Positions 1 to 11,096 are shown, counted from the stretch's first letter. The stretch: 64,000 nucleotides of DNA from Zoroaster sp. YZ-2022 (GCA_029582265.1 CM055822.1:3903057-3967056), one strand, 5' to 3'. The notes: a model not told the origin generated them from the sequence alone. Numbers and translations: made by a program.

Positions 1-356
1 TACATGTGTATATCTTAGGGATGACTATTTATGTACAGGGTAGCTCAGGCACCTTCTGAAAGGTTTTGACAGTTGGATGAACTTTATTGAGGATTACTTA
101 GCTTTACTTTAAGACTTAGCGCCAATACCTTTCAAAACCTTCCAACATGTTTTGGCATGTAGGTGTACTTGCTACAGACTTAGCTTACTTTATGACTTAG
201 TATCAGCACCTTTCAAAACCCTCCAAAGGGTTTTGGCATGTGGATGTACTTACTATACAAGTGTTATGACATGCATTGGCAGGTTAATGCTGTGGGCCCT
301 ATGCTTATTACACAGGGCAAATTTGGCAGGTTTTGGCATGTACAGTAACAGGAGGG
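1..356. mobile_element. TTAA-flanked MITE (CCCTCC family), right part only
   Basis: The right end GGAGGG at 351-356 is followed by TTAA, the same terminus as the complete elements at 510-817 and 21089-21396; the left end lies before the window. The interior repeats a degenerate motif around TTTCAAAACCTTCCAA. TTAA target sites and CCC...GGG ends are typical of piggyBac-type elements; there is no coding capacity. Confidence 0.5.
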
Positions 357-420
357 TTAATCAACATAAATAAATGGCATGCATAAATCAGAGTATTTTT
401 ATCCAATATAAAATGTTTAA

Positions 421-1215
421 CCCTCCAGGGACAGGTTCAAAAAGAATCCTTCGGAGTCAGCACGTGTACTGTACAGCTGCAGTACGAGTGACTTTTCTTT
501 TTTAATTAACCCTCCTACTACTGATGCACTTTAGTGGAAAGTTGCTGTAGAGGTCAAAACCAGTCAACTGCCTGTTTTGACTGTTGACCCAAATGTGCAC
601 ACAGGGTCATTTTTGACTGGTTTTTACTGTCATTTTGACCACCCTGAACAATACCAGACAATGCTTTTACCAGTCAAAATCAGTCGACTCATTTTGACCT
701 GTAAATGTACTTACTACACATAAGGTTTGACAGTGTTTGACTTTTAAGTGCACTAGATATACCTTGGGAAGTATTTCAACATTTTGACTGATTTTGGCCC
801 TTGTAGTAGTAGGAGGGTTAATAACTATGTCAATTGTTATGCTATTGAAGAGAGTAAATTATGAAAATAAAGGTTATGAATCACTGAATGTGAATATTGA
901 TTTGATGGAATAACAAGTCCAAAAAAGCTTGCCGTTCATGCCAGTTTCAAAAATAGTGCCCGTGAAGAGCACCCTCTTGTGCCTTAAAAGGCTTACTGCA
1001 GTAAAAGAGATAAAGCAGATGGGTAAAACACATCTAGTATGCCGACTACAAAAAAATTGGAGTAGGATTTCTTCAATTGATCCCTAAAACTGATGTGAAA
1101 TGCCGTGGAATAGGCCTATCTAGATGGATGCGAAAATTTTTTTTTTTTTGAGTGAGTTATGTAATAATTAGTGGTTTTGCTGAGACAGCTGCAGTACACG
1201 TGCTTCCCTGGAGGG
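421..1215. mobile_element. TTAA-flanked MITE, CCCTCCAGGG ends
   Basis: The element runs from CCCTCCAGGGA to TCCCTGGAGGG, with TTAA immediately outside both ends (417-420 and 1216-1219). The inverted ends extend inward through a shared CACGTGTACTG and CAGCTGCAGTAC block. It is piggyBac-like by target site and termini, has no ORF, and is interrupted by a second TTAA element at 510-817. Confidence 0.65.
510..817. mobile_element. Nested TTAA MITE (CCCTCCTACTACT family)
   Basis: Ends CCCTCCTACTACT and AGTAGTAGGAGGG are inverted copies flanked by TTAA at 506-509 and 818-821. It sits inside the element at 421-1215, so it is the younger of the two. The interior is made of short GTCAAAATCAGTCAAA-like blocks in both orientations. 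Close relatives lie at 21089-21396 (opposite orientation) and 55703-56309. Confidence 0.75.
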
Positions 1216-1282
1216 TTAAATCATAATACAGTGGAATATAGATGATGTTTACGCTGTCACTGTACACATAAATTATAATTAA

Positions 1283-1631
1283 CCCTAACTCCCTAGGCCC
1301 ATTTGCTTACACATAACCTGAATCCTCCAAAATCCTTCAGTAGTAAAGCAAGCACATGACATGTATGCACACATGTGTTTCTAATCTGTAATACATGTAC
1401 ATGGCCAGGGACTCTCCCTGCATGCATGGAGTAATAAACAGTGTCCACTGACCCAAGCACCGACCTCGCAATTACTACAACAAACATGGATGTATATGTA
1501 CCATGGAAAGGCAAGTATGCCTAATAACCTCAATCCTCCAAAATCCTTCACTTTAGCAAAGAGCATGTAGCATGTAACCTCAATCCTTCAAAATCCTTCA
1601 CTTTAGCAAAGAGGATTTGAGAAGGTTAGGG
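1283..1631. mobile_element. TTAA MITE (CCCTAAC family)
   Basis: The left end is CCCTAACTCCCTAGG and the right end GAAGGTTAGGG, with TTAA at 1279-1282 and 1632-1635. The interior carries AATCCTCCAAAATCCTTC blocks and a central stretch shared with 24406-24700 and 47902-48233. No transposase is encoded; the family is piggyBac-like by target site only. Confidence 0.7.
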
Positions 1632-1989
1632 TTAAACCACCATATACACGTAACCTACGTCATGAACAAAATTGTGAAAAAGTTAATAGTGCAAATGTGA
1701 CCCGATCTTAAAAGTGAGCCTGAAGTAACCAAAGCAGCTTTTGTACAACAGAATGGGCACTAAAATCTCCATGAATGTCCCCAGAGTTGTAATACTCATA
1801 CTTGAGTACATTTTTCTTTACTCATACTCATAAAAAAGTACTCAATAACAAACCTGAATGTCCCCATAAAATTCTTAATTCACAGGACATTGACATGTGT
1901 ATGGTAGTCAATTTAAAATGACAATGTGATTGTTTTACTGAACAAATCTATACATAAAGAAATTTGCTTAACTTGAGATTATGTGGAAA

Positions 1990-2414
1990 TTGCAGTGGTG
2001 AAGGATTTTGAAGGATTTAGGGCAGATGCGATTATTTGCTTGGTGGATTATGGAGGATTGAAGTTATCAGGCTATGTTTGACATTGGATGAAAATGGAGG
2101 ATTGAGGTTACATGGTACATGTTGGTCTGTCCAAAAATGATTTTGGAGGTTTGAGGTTATTAGGCATGCTTGCCTTCCTTCCTCCATGGTACATGTACAT
2201 CCATGTTTGTTATAGTGATTGCAAGGTCAGTGCTTGGGTCAGTGGACACTGTCCCTGGCCCTGGGCCATGTACATGTATCACAGATTAGAAACACATGTG
2301 TGCATACATGTCATCTGCATACATTGGTAGTGGTCATTATGCTTGCTTTACTACTGAAGGATTTTGGAGGATTCAGGTTATGTGTTTAAAGCAAGTGGGC
2401 CTAGGGAGTTAGGG
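1990..2414. mobile_element. CCCTAAC-family MITE, degraded left end
   Basis: The right terminus GGGAGTTAGGG followed by TTAA (2415-2418) and the interior closely match the elements at 1283-1631 and 24406. The left end cannot be placed; similarity begins near the GAAGGATTTTGAAGGATT block at about 2003. Confidence 0.5.
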
Positions 2415-2439
2415 TTAAGAGTCATTTTGTAGGATCCGG

Positions 2440-2880
2440 TGACAAATTGTAAAAATGATAAATTCTCTAAAAGAGACAACAGGGCATAGAATCAGAATGC
2501 TAGTTTTAGATTAACTCAGTGACTGAAAATAATCCCCTACATCATAAGGTCATATATTACCGTTGCTGCTGCATACATGAGCCAGTAATTTTCAGTCACT
2601 GCGCTCATCTTAAACTAGGACACCGATTGTTGAAAGTCTGATCGTGACGATTGAGTCCCTTTGAGGTGTAATGTTGTGATTTCCATGAGCTTATAATGTA
2701 CAAAGTACATGTTAACTATATTTGACATCCAATGAGATATGAGAAACACTACTGGTGCACATGTGCCATCATCATGCCCTAACTGACCTGACAGTAAGAT
2801 TCTCTGACTGTCCAAGAATCTTGGGGTCAGGTCGGGCTTATCTATGATTATTGAGTGTACAAGCACTTGTAGTTTTTCAC
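2440..2880 (-). repeat. Dispersed repeat, inverted copy of 55040-55450
   Basis: Read on the minus strand, this stretch matches 55040-55450 over about 400 bp, sharing blocks such as GTGCTAGTTTTAGATTAACT and CACATGTGCCATCATCATG with many point differences. The 2480-2640 part is a fold-back with the CAGGGCATAGAATCAGAATG and TCTTAAACTAGGACACCGAT arms. Probably an old MITE; no coding potential. Confidence 0.6.
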
Positions 2881-3539
2881 ATCAGGGTCAAATATCAGTT
2901 CAAATGTACATAATAAGATCACAAAAAGCCTGACTGATGAGAGTGTATCTTCAAACAGAAATCCAAGTTCTGGGTGCTGGTTAAGTTTAGACAATTCTTT
3001 ACAATCTTGTTTTATACAGGGTTAGAAACAAGTGTTGCACATCATATTTAAAATTAGGGTTGGGACGTTTACACGTTTACACAAACAAAGTTTCTATAAA
3101 CATTTTCAAATTCATGAAACTTGTAAACGAATCCAATGGGCCCAATAATATTACATCACGATTCACAGGAACTAATTGATTTAACATTTTTTTTTCATAC
3201 AACCAGAAATGTTTTGTGCCTTCGATTGGATATGGGCCTAATGTCACTAGCACCTCCATGGGTAATTCAAAAAATAGCTAAATATATTGTGCAGTGTGCA
3301 TTATGTTTGTTGTTTCTTATGCCATTTATAGGTGAAAATAATAATCGTTTACATGTGTACATGGTCTGTGTCAAAACGTGTACATGTACATGTTTTGCAA
3401 ATTAAATGGAAAATGCCAAGCCTAATTAAAATACAAACCAAATTCACTGTGCCTGACCAAGGATTTTCCCACTAGATCAACCAACAAGTAATTGCACATG
3501 AACCAACTTCTTGAACCATAATCAACAAATAAAGGAAAC

Positions 3540-3895
3540 AAACATTGCCCATTTTAAATGACTAAAAGACATGATTCAAGAATTGGTAAAATGTACTGTA
3601 TTTTACTTTGACTGAGGCTAATGATGGTATCAATCTCCCGTAAAAATGTTTTTGTCTGAGGTGCTGTCACTTGTAAGAAATGTGAAAATAATTTGCAGTT
3701 TGAATTTAGGAAAGAGAACTCTTTCACAATGTTGAATGTACAACAAATCTGAATGCATTTTCACTATTTTCTCATTAACGACATGCATTATTGCTGAAAC
3801 TTGCACAGGTTGGTTTGTTTACAAGTATATTGATTCCAAGAGTGTTTGTAAAAGTTTTGCCAACATTACCGATGTTGTACCTTCCCTCTTAGTCA
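3540..3895. mobile_element. MITE-C family copy (TTTAAAGGGAAGG ends), right half
   Basis: The stretch with the CACAGGTTGGTTTG block, then a TTGATTCCAAGAG block, then GCCAACATTACCGATGTTGT and CCTTCCCT matches the right half of complete copies at 45222-45511 and 62597-62910. The left end is unclear. Between here and 4498 I see nothing further that can be named. Confidence 0.45.
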
Positions 3896-4498
3896 ACATA
3901 TTTATAATTCAGGCAGTTCACAACAAAAGACCAAGTGTATCCATCATCACGATGGTCAAGTGTCTGTAAGTTTTGGAGAAATGTGGGTAAACTTGATAAG
4001 ATTTGATTTGGTAGTCGAAAAAGGGCCAAGTTCTTTACAGGAGGGATCAACATTTTAATAGACCATCACTCAGGAAGTTGTGGGCACAATGGAACTTTCG
4101 GAATATGATAATTGTTTCCCATTTTCTTCTCAAATGTGAGGATTATCCAAGTAATAAATTTTTACATAAATGAGTTGGAAGTAATTTTGGGGTCAGGTTT
4201 ATAACCAACATTGTCAACTGCCATTATGAACTTAAACCAATAATAATAATAATGGGTATACAATGTACCAATAATTGAAACTTTTAAGTATTCTTACAAA
4301 AGGTGCACCAAATTTTCAACTGCTTAAAGGTACAGGATTTTTGTTATGACATTTCCATTTTTTGCCATGGAGCTTTAATATTTGTATTGGAAACAACTGA
4401 AAAATATGGGACCCAAAAATATATATTGCATACTGTGTAACTCTCCAAATTTTACTACGGTGGTACTATGTACACATATTGCATAATATCTGTACTAA

Positions 4499-4832
4499 GG
4501 CCAAGTAAAAAAATAAATAAAAATTGGTGATCGTTGACATTCTTAAAATTTGAAAGATGGGTTGGGTGGGAGTTTTTTTTCATCCTTTTCCCATAATAAA
4601 CAAATTGCTCACATTGCACTCTTGTTTTGGAAAAAACTAATTTATCGTTTGGCCATGTCTGGCGATAATTGTATGATCCGTGGAGAATATATGGGAAGAG
4701 ACAGGATATATACTGAGCAATCAACATTTCTTTTTATAAATATGGAGATACTAAAAAACATTAAAAATATAAATCAGTTTGGTCAGGCAAGGAGAGTGTG
4801 ATCACCAATCAAATTTTTTTTTTCACATGGCC
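4499..4832. mobile_element. Harbinger-like MITE abutting the MDM2 stop codon
   Basis: Inverted ends of about 32 bp start with GGCCAAGTAAAAAAAT on the left and, on the opposite strand, GGCCATGTGAAAAAAA on the right; both then carry ATTGGTGATC. The flanks are TAA (4496-4498) and TAC (4833-4835), close to the 3-bp TTA/TAA target site of PIF/Harbinger elements and like the clean TTA-flanked GGCC elements at 29225-30072 and 48234-49066. The right terminal GGCC supplies the last base of the MDM2 stop codon, so the MDM2 3' UTR begins inside the element. Confidence 0.7.
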
Positions 4833-7306
4833 TACAGTAGAAAGTTTTTGATGACTGCCTGTATGGATCTACGGCAGACAGGACAGGGTTTCCCACGATG
4901 ATGGAGTTTCTTTGCACATGGATAGCAACAGACTTGATGTCCCGTGCGACCATGGATTATGCTTGCTGTTTTTGGTCGGCTATAGCAAATAATGCACAAG
5001 TCATTGTAATGCTTAGTGACAACATTTGTCTGTGATGAAGAGGGGCCTGCTCCAGGGTCACTTTTCCCCGCCAGCGAAGAATGATGTGGTCCCATTCCTG
5101 CTTGGCGAAAGGAAGTGTCATTGAACTGAAATGTTTTCAGCCGGATTTGGGAGCTTCCACTCTGCATAGGGAGGTCAGAACCTGATGGCGACCGATGTCT
5201 TTTTCTTGAATGCCGCCAATGTGTGTTCTGGGATGCATCTGCACCGAATGTCTCAGCTGTATCCTGTGGAAGAATTTCTGAAGCCACTATACTCTCTTGG
5301 GTTATACCAATTCCGGAATCTTCTCGTGTCTGGAGCTGAGATGGGCTCATATGTTGTTGGAATGACACTGCTACTTCCCCTTGCATGTGCAGTCTTTTTC
5401 TGAGATGTTCTTCGTGCGACATGATGAGTGTGTCTTGTGAATTATCTTCTTGCTCCTCACTGCTGCTCTGTTTTCGTTTGTTCGTCCTCTGAACTGAGCT
5501 CCCTACACCTGTCCCTGCCTCATCTTCATCACTGGTCTTTCCATCTGGCATGTCCCTCCTGACCATATCAGGTAAGCCAGAATCTACTTTAAACAATCCT
5601 TTTTCAAGGTCAGAGGTCGCACCATCAGGAAAGTCCCTCAAAGTGGGCCGTTTTACATTAAGTTCACTTGTGATTAGATTGATCTGTGACTCCAGTTCTG
5701 GGTAAACTGCAGAAATTGGTTGACTGTCATTTGAACAGCCAACAGTTGTGAAATGACCAGTGGTCTGTGTCTGATACCAGAGAGACGGTGGGTTTATATT
5801 TCCAGCTGGAGCCGAGAAAGATCTCCTTAAAGGTCTGTTGGAATTTTGCAGTCTTTCTTTCAGGGTCATTCGCTGGTTGTCGGACAGCCAGCCTTTGCGA
5901 AGAGCCCAACATCGGCTGCAGTAACGCTTGAATGGCGAGTTGCGCATGCTGCACTCTGCACACTCCCATTTGTCCAAGTCGGATATCTCTGTATCAGTTG
6001 TGTCTTCATCACTATTATCTGCGAAGTGGGAATCTCCGCTCTCGTCCGGTCTCAACAGAACATCATACACTATTTCTGTGTCACTACTGCTATCATCTGA
6101 GCTTCCTTTGTTGATAGTGTAATCATCACTCGAGTCAGATGGGACATCATACTCAAGAGGAGTCAACTCATCCTCGTCAACAAACCACAGATCATCCGAC
6201 GAATCCGCAACAATTGCTGTTTCACAATCTTGAATACTGAGGACTTCGCTGCTCTGTGACTTCAGCTCTTCGCTGGGATGGTACAGCATGCAGTACCATG
6301 GTCTGCTAGCTACTCGTTCACTGCCTGACAGGGATGTGGCTTTCCGACAGCTTGATATGTGAGAGCAGTCTTCAGAAGAATCAGAAATGCAACATTTCTT
6401 TTCTGCAGTGGCAATAGTCATGCTGCTCAGTGATGTTGCAACAGTAGCTGAAGAGGACTTTTTAGCCTCCATAGTTTTTCCCACCTTCGGTGTCCTCAGT
6501 GAAGAAAAGGTTTGATGCTTGACTGAAGTTGTGGCGATGTTACTGGTTTTTACTGCTTCAGTCACAGGGGGTTCATGCAGTATGCTTTTTACACTGTCCT
6601 GAAGATCTGTACCACCTACTTCTCTCCCCACTGACAAAGAAGTTTTAGTTTCTACTCTACTGAGCCCCTGCGTTGCCGAGGGCAACGAGTGGGGAGAGGG
6701 GGCTGTTGCTGAACGCACTGGTACCGGGGGATTTTGTCTTGTAACATCTGTTGTTTGCTGCGATTGATGAAATGTGTAGTACAACTTTCGTTGCTGTCTT
6801 TGAAATGAGTCATTGTGCTGAGATACATAATCCGGTGCCTCTCGCAGCACTGACATGTTCTCAAAGAGGAGTTTCCTTGCATCCTTGATTGTAAATGTTG
6901 GTACACCAAACACTTTCCCCAATGGGTCTTTTTCGCAGTAAACTCTCTTTGGATCTTGTTGTACATACAGTTGGCGACTGCTTATGTATTTGATCAAATA
7001 AGAAAGTACTTGCCTTGCAGTGAACATTGGTCCTTTTGCCCCGACCGTTTCCAGCAGTTCCATAAATTGGGGCTGTGGCTGGACCAAAATCTCCCGGCTT
7101 GGGAGTTTGTGCTCTGGCCTCAACTCACTTGCAAGAACTGTTGCCATAGCGATTGCTGCCTCTTCACGGGAAGCACCTTTTGAGGATGAGGATGATACCG
7201 CTGTTGCCGTGGCAAAAGTTGCAGTCGTTGTAACCTCTACTGAGGAATGAGAACTTGAGGATCGCTTGGACCTCCTCCGTTTCTTTGCCTTTGGTTTACT
7301 CTCCAT
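4832..7306 (-). CDS. MDM2: MDM2-type E3 ubiquitin ligase, single exon
   Basis: The 824-residue ORF has the complete MDM2 layout. The N-terminus has a basic stretch (residues 4-15, KPKAKKRRRSKR, a likely nuclear signal) and then the SWIB/p53-binding domain (about 70-155, with VLSYLIKYI and DPLGKVFGVPTF). An acidic Ser-Asp-rich region (about 305-445) carries repeated SSDD motifs. A RanBP2-type zinc finger has C449, C452, C463, C466 and the family signature CWALR. The C-terminal C2H2C4 RING has C771, C774, H785, H790, C794, C797, C808, C811, with spacing identical to human MDM2 (438-478) and 13 residues after the last Cys in both. Family role: p53 binding and ubiquitination in the nucleus. The start is supported by an in-frame TAG at 7319-7321 and a strong context (A at -3, G at +4). 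It is longer than human MDM2 (491 aa), mainly in the linkers, and has no introns in the coding region. MDM4 is less likely because the RING tail and basic segments fit MDM2 better; an unsplit MDM2/4 ancestor is possible. Confidence 0.95.
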   Translation of the reverse strand: MESKPKAKKRRRSKRSSSSHSSVEVTTTATFATATAVSSSSSKGASREEAAIAMATVLASELRPEHKLPSREILVQPQPQFMELLETVGAKGPMFTARQVLSYLIKYISSRQLYVQQDPKRVYCEKDPLGKVFGVPTFTIKDARKLLFENMSVLREAPDYVSQHNDSFQRQQRKLYYTFHQSQQTTDVTRQNPPVPVRSATAPSPHSLPSATQGLSRVETKTSLSVGREVGGTDLQDSVKSILHEPPVTEAVKTSNIATTSVKHQTFSSLRTPKVGKTMEAKKSSSATVATSLSSMTIATAEKKCCISDSSEDCSHISSCRKATSLSGSERVASRPWYCMLYHPSEELKSQSSEVLSIQDCETAIVADSSDDLWFVDEDELTPLEYDVPSDSSDDYTINKGSSDDSSSDTEIVYDVLLRPDESGDSHFADNSDEDTTDTEISDLDKWECAECSMRNSPFKRYCSRCWALRKGWLSDNQRMTLKERLQNSNRPLRRSFSAPAGNINPPSLWYQTQTTGHFTTVGCSNDSQPISAVYPELESQINLITSELNVKRPTLRDFPDGATSDLEKGLFKVDSGLPDMVRRDMPDGKTSDEDEAGTGVGSSVQRTNKRKQSSSEEQEDNSQDTLIMSHEEHLRKRLHMQGEVAVSFQQHMSPSQLQTREDSGIGITQESIVASEILPQDTAETFGADASQNTHWRHSRKRHRSPSGSDLPMQSGSSQIRLKTFQFNDTSFRQAGMGPHHSSLAGKSDPGAGPSSSQTNVVTKHYNDLCIICYSRPKTASIIHGRTGHQVCCYPCAKKLHHRGKPCPVCRRSIQAVIKNFLL

Positions 7307-7470
7307 CCTGCTGTCCGTCTAAATTTTGTGCAAATGGTGTTCCTCAACATGAACAAGTGCACCCGATCCATAGATCTGTTTATGACGAATATGATGTGCA
7401 TATGTGCAGAGTTAAACCTACTGGGTCGAAGACCGTAGTGATATTACCGTGTTCCAACAAGTCTAACAAT

Positions 7471-7490
7471 GGACATGTTCAAACTTGCCC
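7471..7490. promoter_or_regulatory. Perfect p53 response element upstream of MDM2
   Basis: GGACATGTTCAAACTTGCCC is two RRRCWWGYYY half-sites with no spacer and no mismatch. It lies 165 bp upstream of the MDM2 start codon. In vertebrates p53 activates MDM2 through such elements just upstream of the first coding exon. A third half-site with one mismatch (CAACAAGTCT, 7456-7465) lies close by. Confidence 0.8.
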
Positions 7491-7568
7491 GGTAGATGAA
7501 CGTGTAGATCGCTAGTGCATGCATTGCGGGGGTGTTCCGTGGCACAGCGCCAATTCGCTCTCCAGTCT

Positions 7569-7607
7569 AGACATGCTGGATGGCAAAAACTCGAACCAGA
7601 CATGTTT
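7569..7607. promoter_or_regulatory. Additional p53 half-sites
   Basis: AGACATGCTG (7569-7578, one mismatch to RRRCWWGYYY) and AGACATGTTT (7598-7607, perfect) are 19 bp apart and about 80-120 bp beyond the full p53 element. The spacing is too long for a canonical full site, but the cluster could add to the response. Confidence 0.5.
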
Positions 7608-10600
7608 TTGACGATACTGCCGGCAAGTAACAAATACTACGTCATTTCTGCGACAAGAGCCAGATATTTTTCTGATGAAATATTCGAATTCAAACTAATG
7701 AACGAAACAAACACTATCGGTCCATCAATCACACACACACACTGCGTTGCTTAATCTTCGTTGGTACACGGCATTAGATTCTTTATTGATTGCTTTGTTT
7801 ACGTGTATGGAATGTTCAAGTTAGTCCGTGGGTACCAGGTAATGTATTTGTCGAAAACCGTGTACAATGTAATGTCAATCAGTAAAAAAGCGGCGCCTCT
7901 CGAATCCCACGCTCAGTTCCATGGTTTTAACAATGCCGGAAATAAAGATATTGCGCAAAACATAATTCAGTGAAATTGTAACGTATGGACTAATAATTTC
8001 TAATATATATTTTCCTGTGAATGTATAGTTTCAATAGGATAAAAACCCACATATGGCTGGCCAGGTAAGGACTTACATCGTTTTGGGTCACTGTCAACCG
8101 CGGGTCCATTTGCTGCGTACCCTCTTAGAGACTTTCGCTAAAGTATTTTTTGTTTGGGGGGATGGGTATTCTTAAGTTTTTCCTAAAAATTTAGTTAAAG
8201 GCAAAGTCTTTGGTCAATGGAGGCAAAGCAGAACTTGCATACATGTACATTTAATAGCATGAAATTAGTGCACCCCTCAGCGGAACTTACATGCATGTAC
8301 ATTTAATAGCATGAAATTAGTGCACCACTCAGTTTTGGCCTGTTATACCCCTTTTCCGCTGGGTCCCCCCCCCCGTATTCGCCACGCTGCTTTTGCCCCT
8401 GGACAAGGTAATGTTGAATAAAAAAATAAAAAAATCAACAAAAATCAACAAAAATCAACAAAAATTCTAAGCCATATCTAATAGTAGCATATACTTAATT
8501 TCTCTGAAATTCATCACATGTCAAAGTTTCATCTGAATGCGCGTGTTGGTCATGAGAACATTAATTAATTAATAAATAAAAGTTAATGGCATACATAAAA
8601 CCATAGACAAATTAATCTACGATTAAATATTTAACAAAATAATGTCACAGTGGTTTTTTTAATTTTATTTTTTTATATTTTTTTAATATTTTTTTTTACA
8701 GAATAACTGTCCAGGATGATAGGTAACTTTAACCAACTCCACATCAAAATAGATATTTTGGGACGGGCACGTCGCCAGAATAACATGGAATGCAATGTCA
8801 GCTGGGTTGAAATATTCGCACTTGATGCTTCTCTCATTTCAAAACTGTGATAAATAGGTCTATGCACACTATTAAAACAATTATTTTCAAACTGTCGCCC
8901 TCTTATATGATTTAAAAAAAATAATTTAAACCCTATTATCGTTAATCTGAAGTCGTATATACGCATAATATTTGCATAACTATCGGACTAAGATGTCAAT
9001 CATTTCGTGGAAACGCAAAAAGTGATGACAAAATAATGTTAATAGTGGATACATATGTGTATGTGGTAAAGATGCCCGCCCCAGGCCTTCGTGAATACGC
9101 AAAAGCGCAATCACTTACTTTTTCGCCCCAAGGTGTATATAGACTCATGCAGTTCGTACATCTCTTCATGAAAACAAGAAAGGCAATTATTCAGAAGTTG
9201 GCCCCTTAATTGCATAATTAACTTAATTCAGAAATATTTTGTGGTAGCCAATCAATGTTTTGTGGTAGCGAAGTAGAATAAAATAATGACAAAAAAAATT
9301 AAATCGACCCCCACACAAAGTGATCATAATTATTTGACACGCCCCTTCGTGAAAAAAACGGTGGCGGACGGATCAAGCACATCCGTAAACAAAACACTTG
9401 TCACGGTTTTTACAAAGCTGTGCATTTCATTCACATTATGCTTACCTACCCAAGAGTACGGGGGCGGATCCAATAAGCAGTCCTTGTGGAGCACTAATGA
9501 CCGTGATAAGGGGAAAATGTCAACAATATTCCTCATGAGTCATGGTCATTGGAATTGTAACTCGTGTACAAATCCAATGGGACATGCCCAAGAAAGTCCA
9601 GCAACAGTGGGAACAATAGGGAGAGGTTCACTCAGGTCCTGGGAAGTATAGGCCCTAGTAATACAAACGTGTGTCACAGTGTTATTTTATTTTTTGGTTA
9701 TCTTGAATAGCGAACATGTAGAATTGGTTAGGGTTGTATAATGATTCATGCATTTTTTGTCCCAAAAACACATAGGCCTAACACTGTATGAAACTAGGCG
9801 TCTTAACTGTTATCTTAAAACGGATCTGTTTAAAAGGAAAAAAAAACACTAACCTTATGTGCCATCAAAGTGCCCTCCGAGAGTAATCCGGCTTCTTTCA
9901 CCATTTGTTTCCCGTACCCACACCCACTAGGTCCACCCACTAGGTTCATCTACTAGGTTCACCCACCAGCCCCCCCCCCCCCCCACCAGTGCGATTAATT
10001 AATAAAGGGGGTATGTTTCACTTTTTTGTTCATAATTATATTATGTTCTGACTAATATTCTGGGTCAATAAATAGCCCTTTAGCCAATTGTTTTGTGTCA
10101 CACAGTCTGTGGTGTTGTCCATGGGCCGCAGTATGATCCTTTTTGACGTCGGAGATCGAGAGCAACCGACCAACGACGACGACGACGACGACGAGAGGCG
10201 GCAGGCAAATTCGGTCAACCTACTACTACACAATAAAAATAATAATTGCCGCTAGGGGGCGGCATAATGGCAAAACTAGTGGCCAAGAAATCGAAAGAAC
10301 GAACACACGGCTAGACCATAAAGGGACGGTGGAGATCACACACAAGAAAGGTGAAAATATATATAAATACATATTTTTCGAATCTGTGTTTAATACTCCT
10401 ATCATTTGTGGTTCGTAGTTAATCCCTAAAATAGTTGATGATAAAGACCAGTCTATTTACTTTGCTTATTTCCAGTAAAATATCAAAACAAAACGGACTT
10501 TTCCCGTAATGTAATCTTGGTGTTAAGTGTTGACCCACAAAAAGGCGGGCATGCAATGATTTTCATATTGTTACAACGTTAAAGTCGTCTGGGTACCTGG

Positions 10601-10660
10601 CGGGTTCAATATTGTATACATTAACTGGAAATGGAATATCATCCCTTGCGGTTCAGCTTA
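7608..10660. other. Intergenic, no gene recognised
   Basis: No conserved coding sequence is visible. There is a tandem duplication of about 60 bp at 8237-8336 (shared block CATGTACATTTAATAGCATG). AT-rich simple sequence includes AATCAACAAA repeats at 8423-8465, a C-run lies at 9970-9984, and a short CGA-type microsatellite lies around 10174-10195. Short ORFs, for example at 9286-9651, have no recognisable features. Confidence 0.5.
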
Positions 10661-11096
10661 TGTCGTATCCGGCCGCCACTTTTTAAGGGCTTTTTTATAT
10701 TTTTTTTGCAACCACTAACCAGTTAAAAAATCATTCTATCGATTTTTGGTGGTACAGAAAGCGAAAACTATCTTTAAAATCCACTTTTATGATGGTTTTC
10801 GGATTTCCCTTCTAAAAAAATTCTCCCCTTCAGAAAATAGAAGGATCCTATTATAGTTGCCACTACGCATGTACAATGACTGTGTTGGTCACTAATTGAG
10901 GAGTTTACAAGATCAGACTGACATGACTGAGGAAGTCATCGTATACCAAAAATGCCTGATTTTTCATGAAATAAATATCCTGGAATAATTTGAAGTATAT
11001 GTCCATCATCATCCATATGTTCTCCACCTTACCAGGTAGGTAAGATTACATTATTGGTTATATTTAATGAAAAATAGTGGCGGCCAGATACGACAT
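10661..11096. mobile_element. TIR element (TGTCGTATCYGGCCGCCACT ends)
   Basis: TGTCGTATCCGGCCGCCACT at 10661-10680 is matched in inverted form by GTGGCGGCCAGATACGACA ending at about 11095, followed inward by T-rich or A-rich tracts. The interior is non-coding. The target duplication is unclear, so no superfamily is assigned. Confidence 0.55.

Noticed and set aside
1283..1290. Interstitial telomere repeat from the CCCTAAC / GTTAGGG ends
   Set aside because: Only one to one-and-a-half units at MITE termini; not a tandem telomeric tract.
9286..9651. 121-residue plus-strand ORF
   Set aside because: No recognisable domain, no splice context, skewed composition; likely chance.
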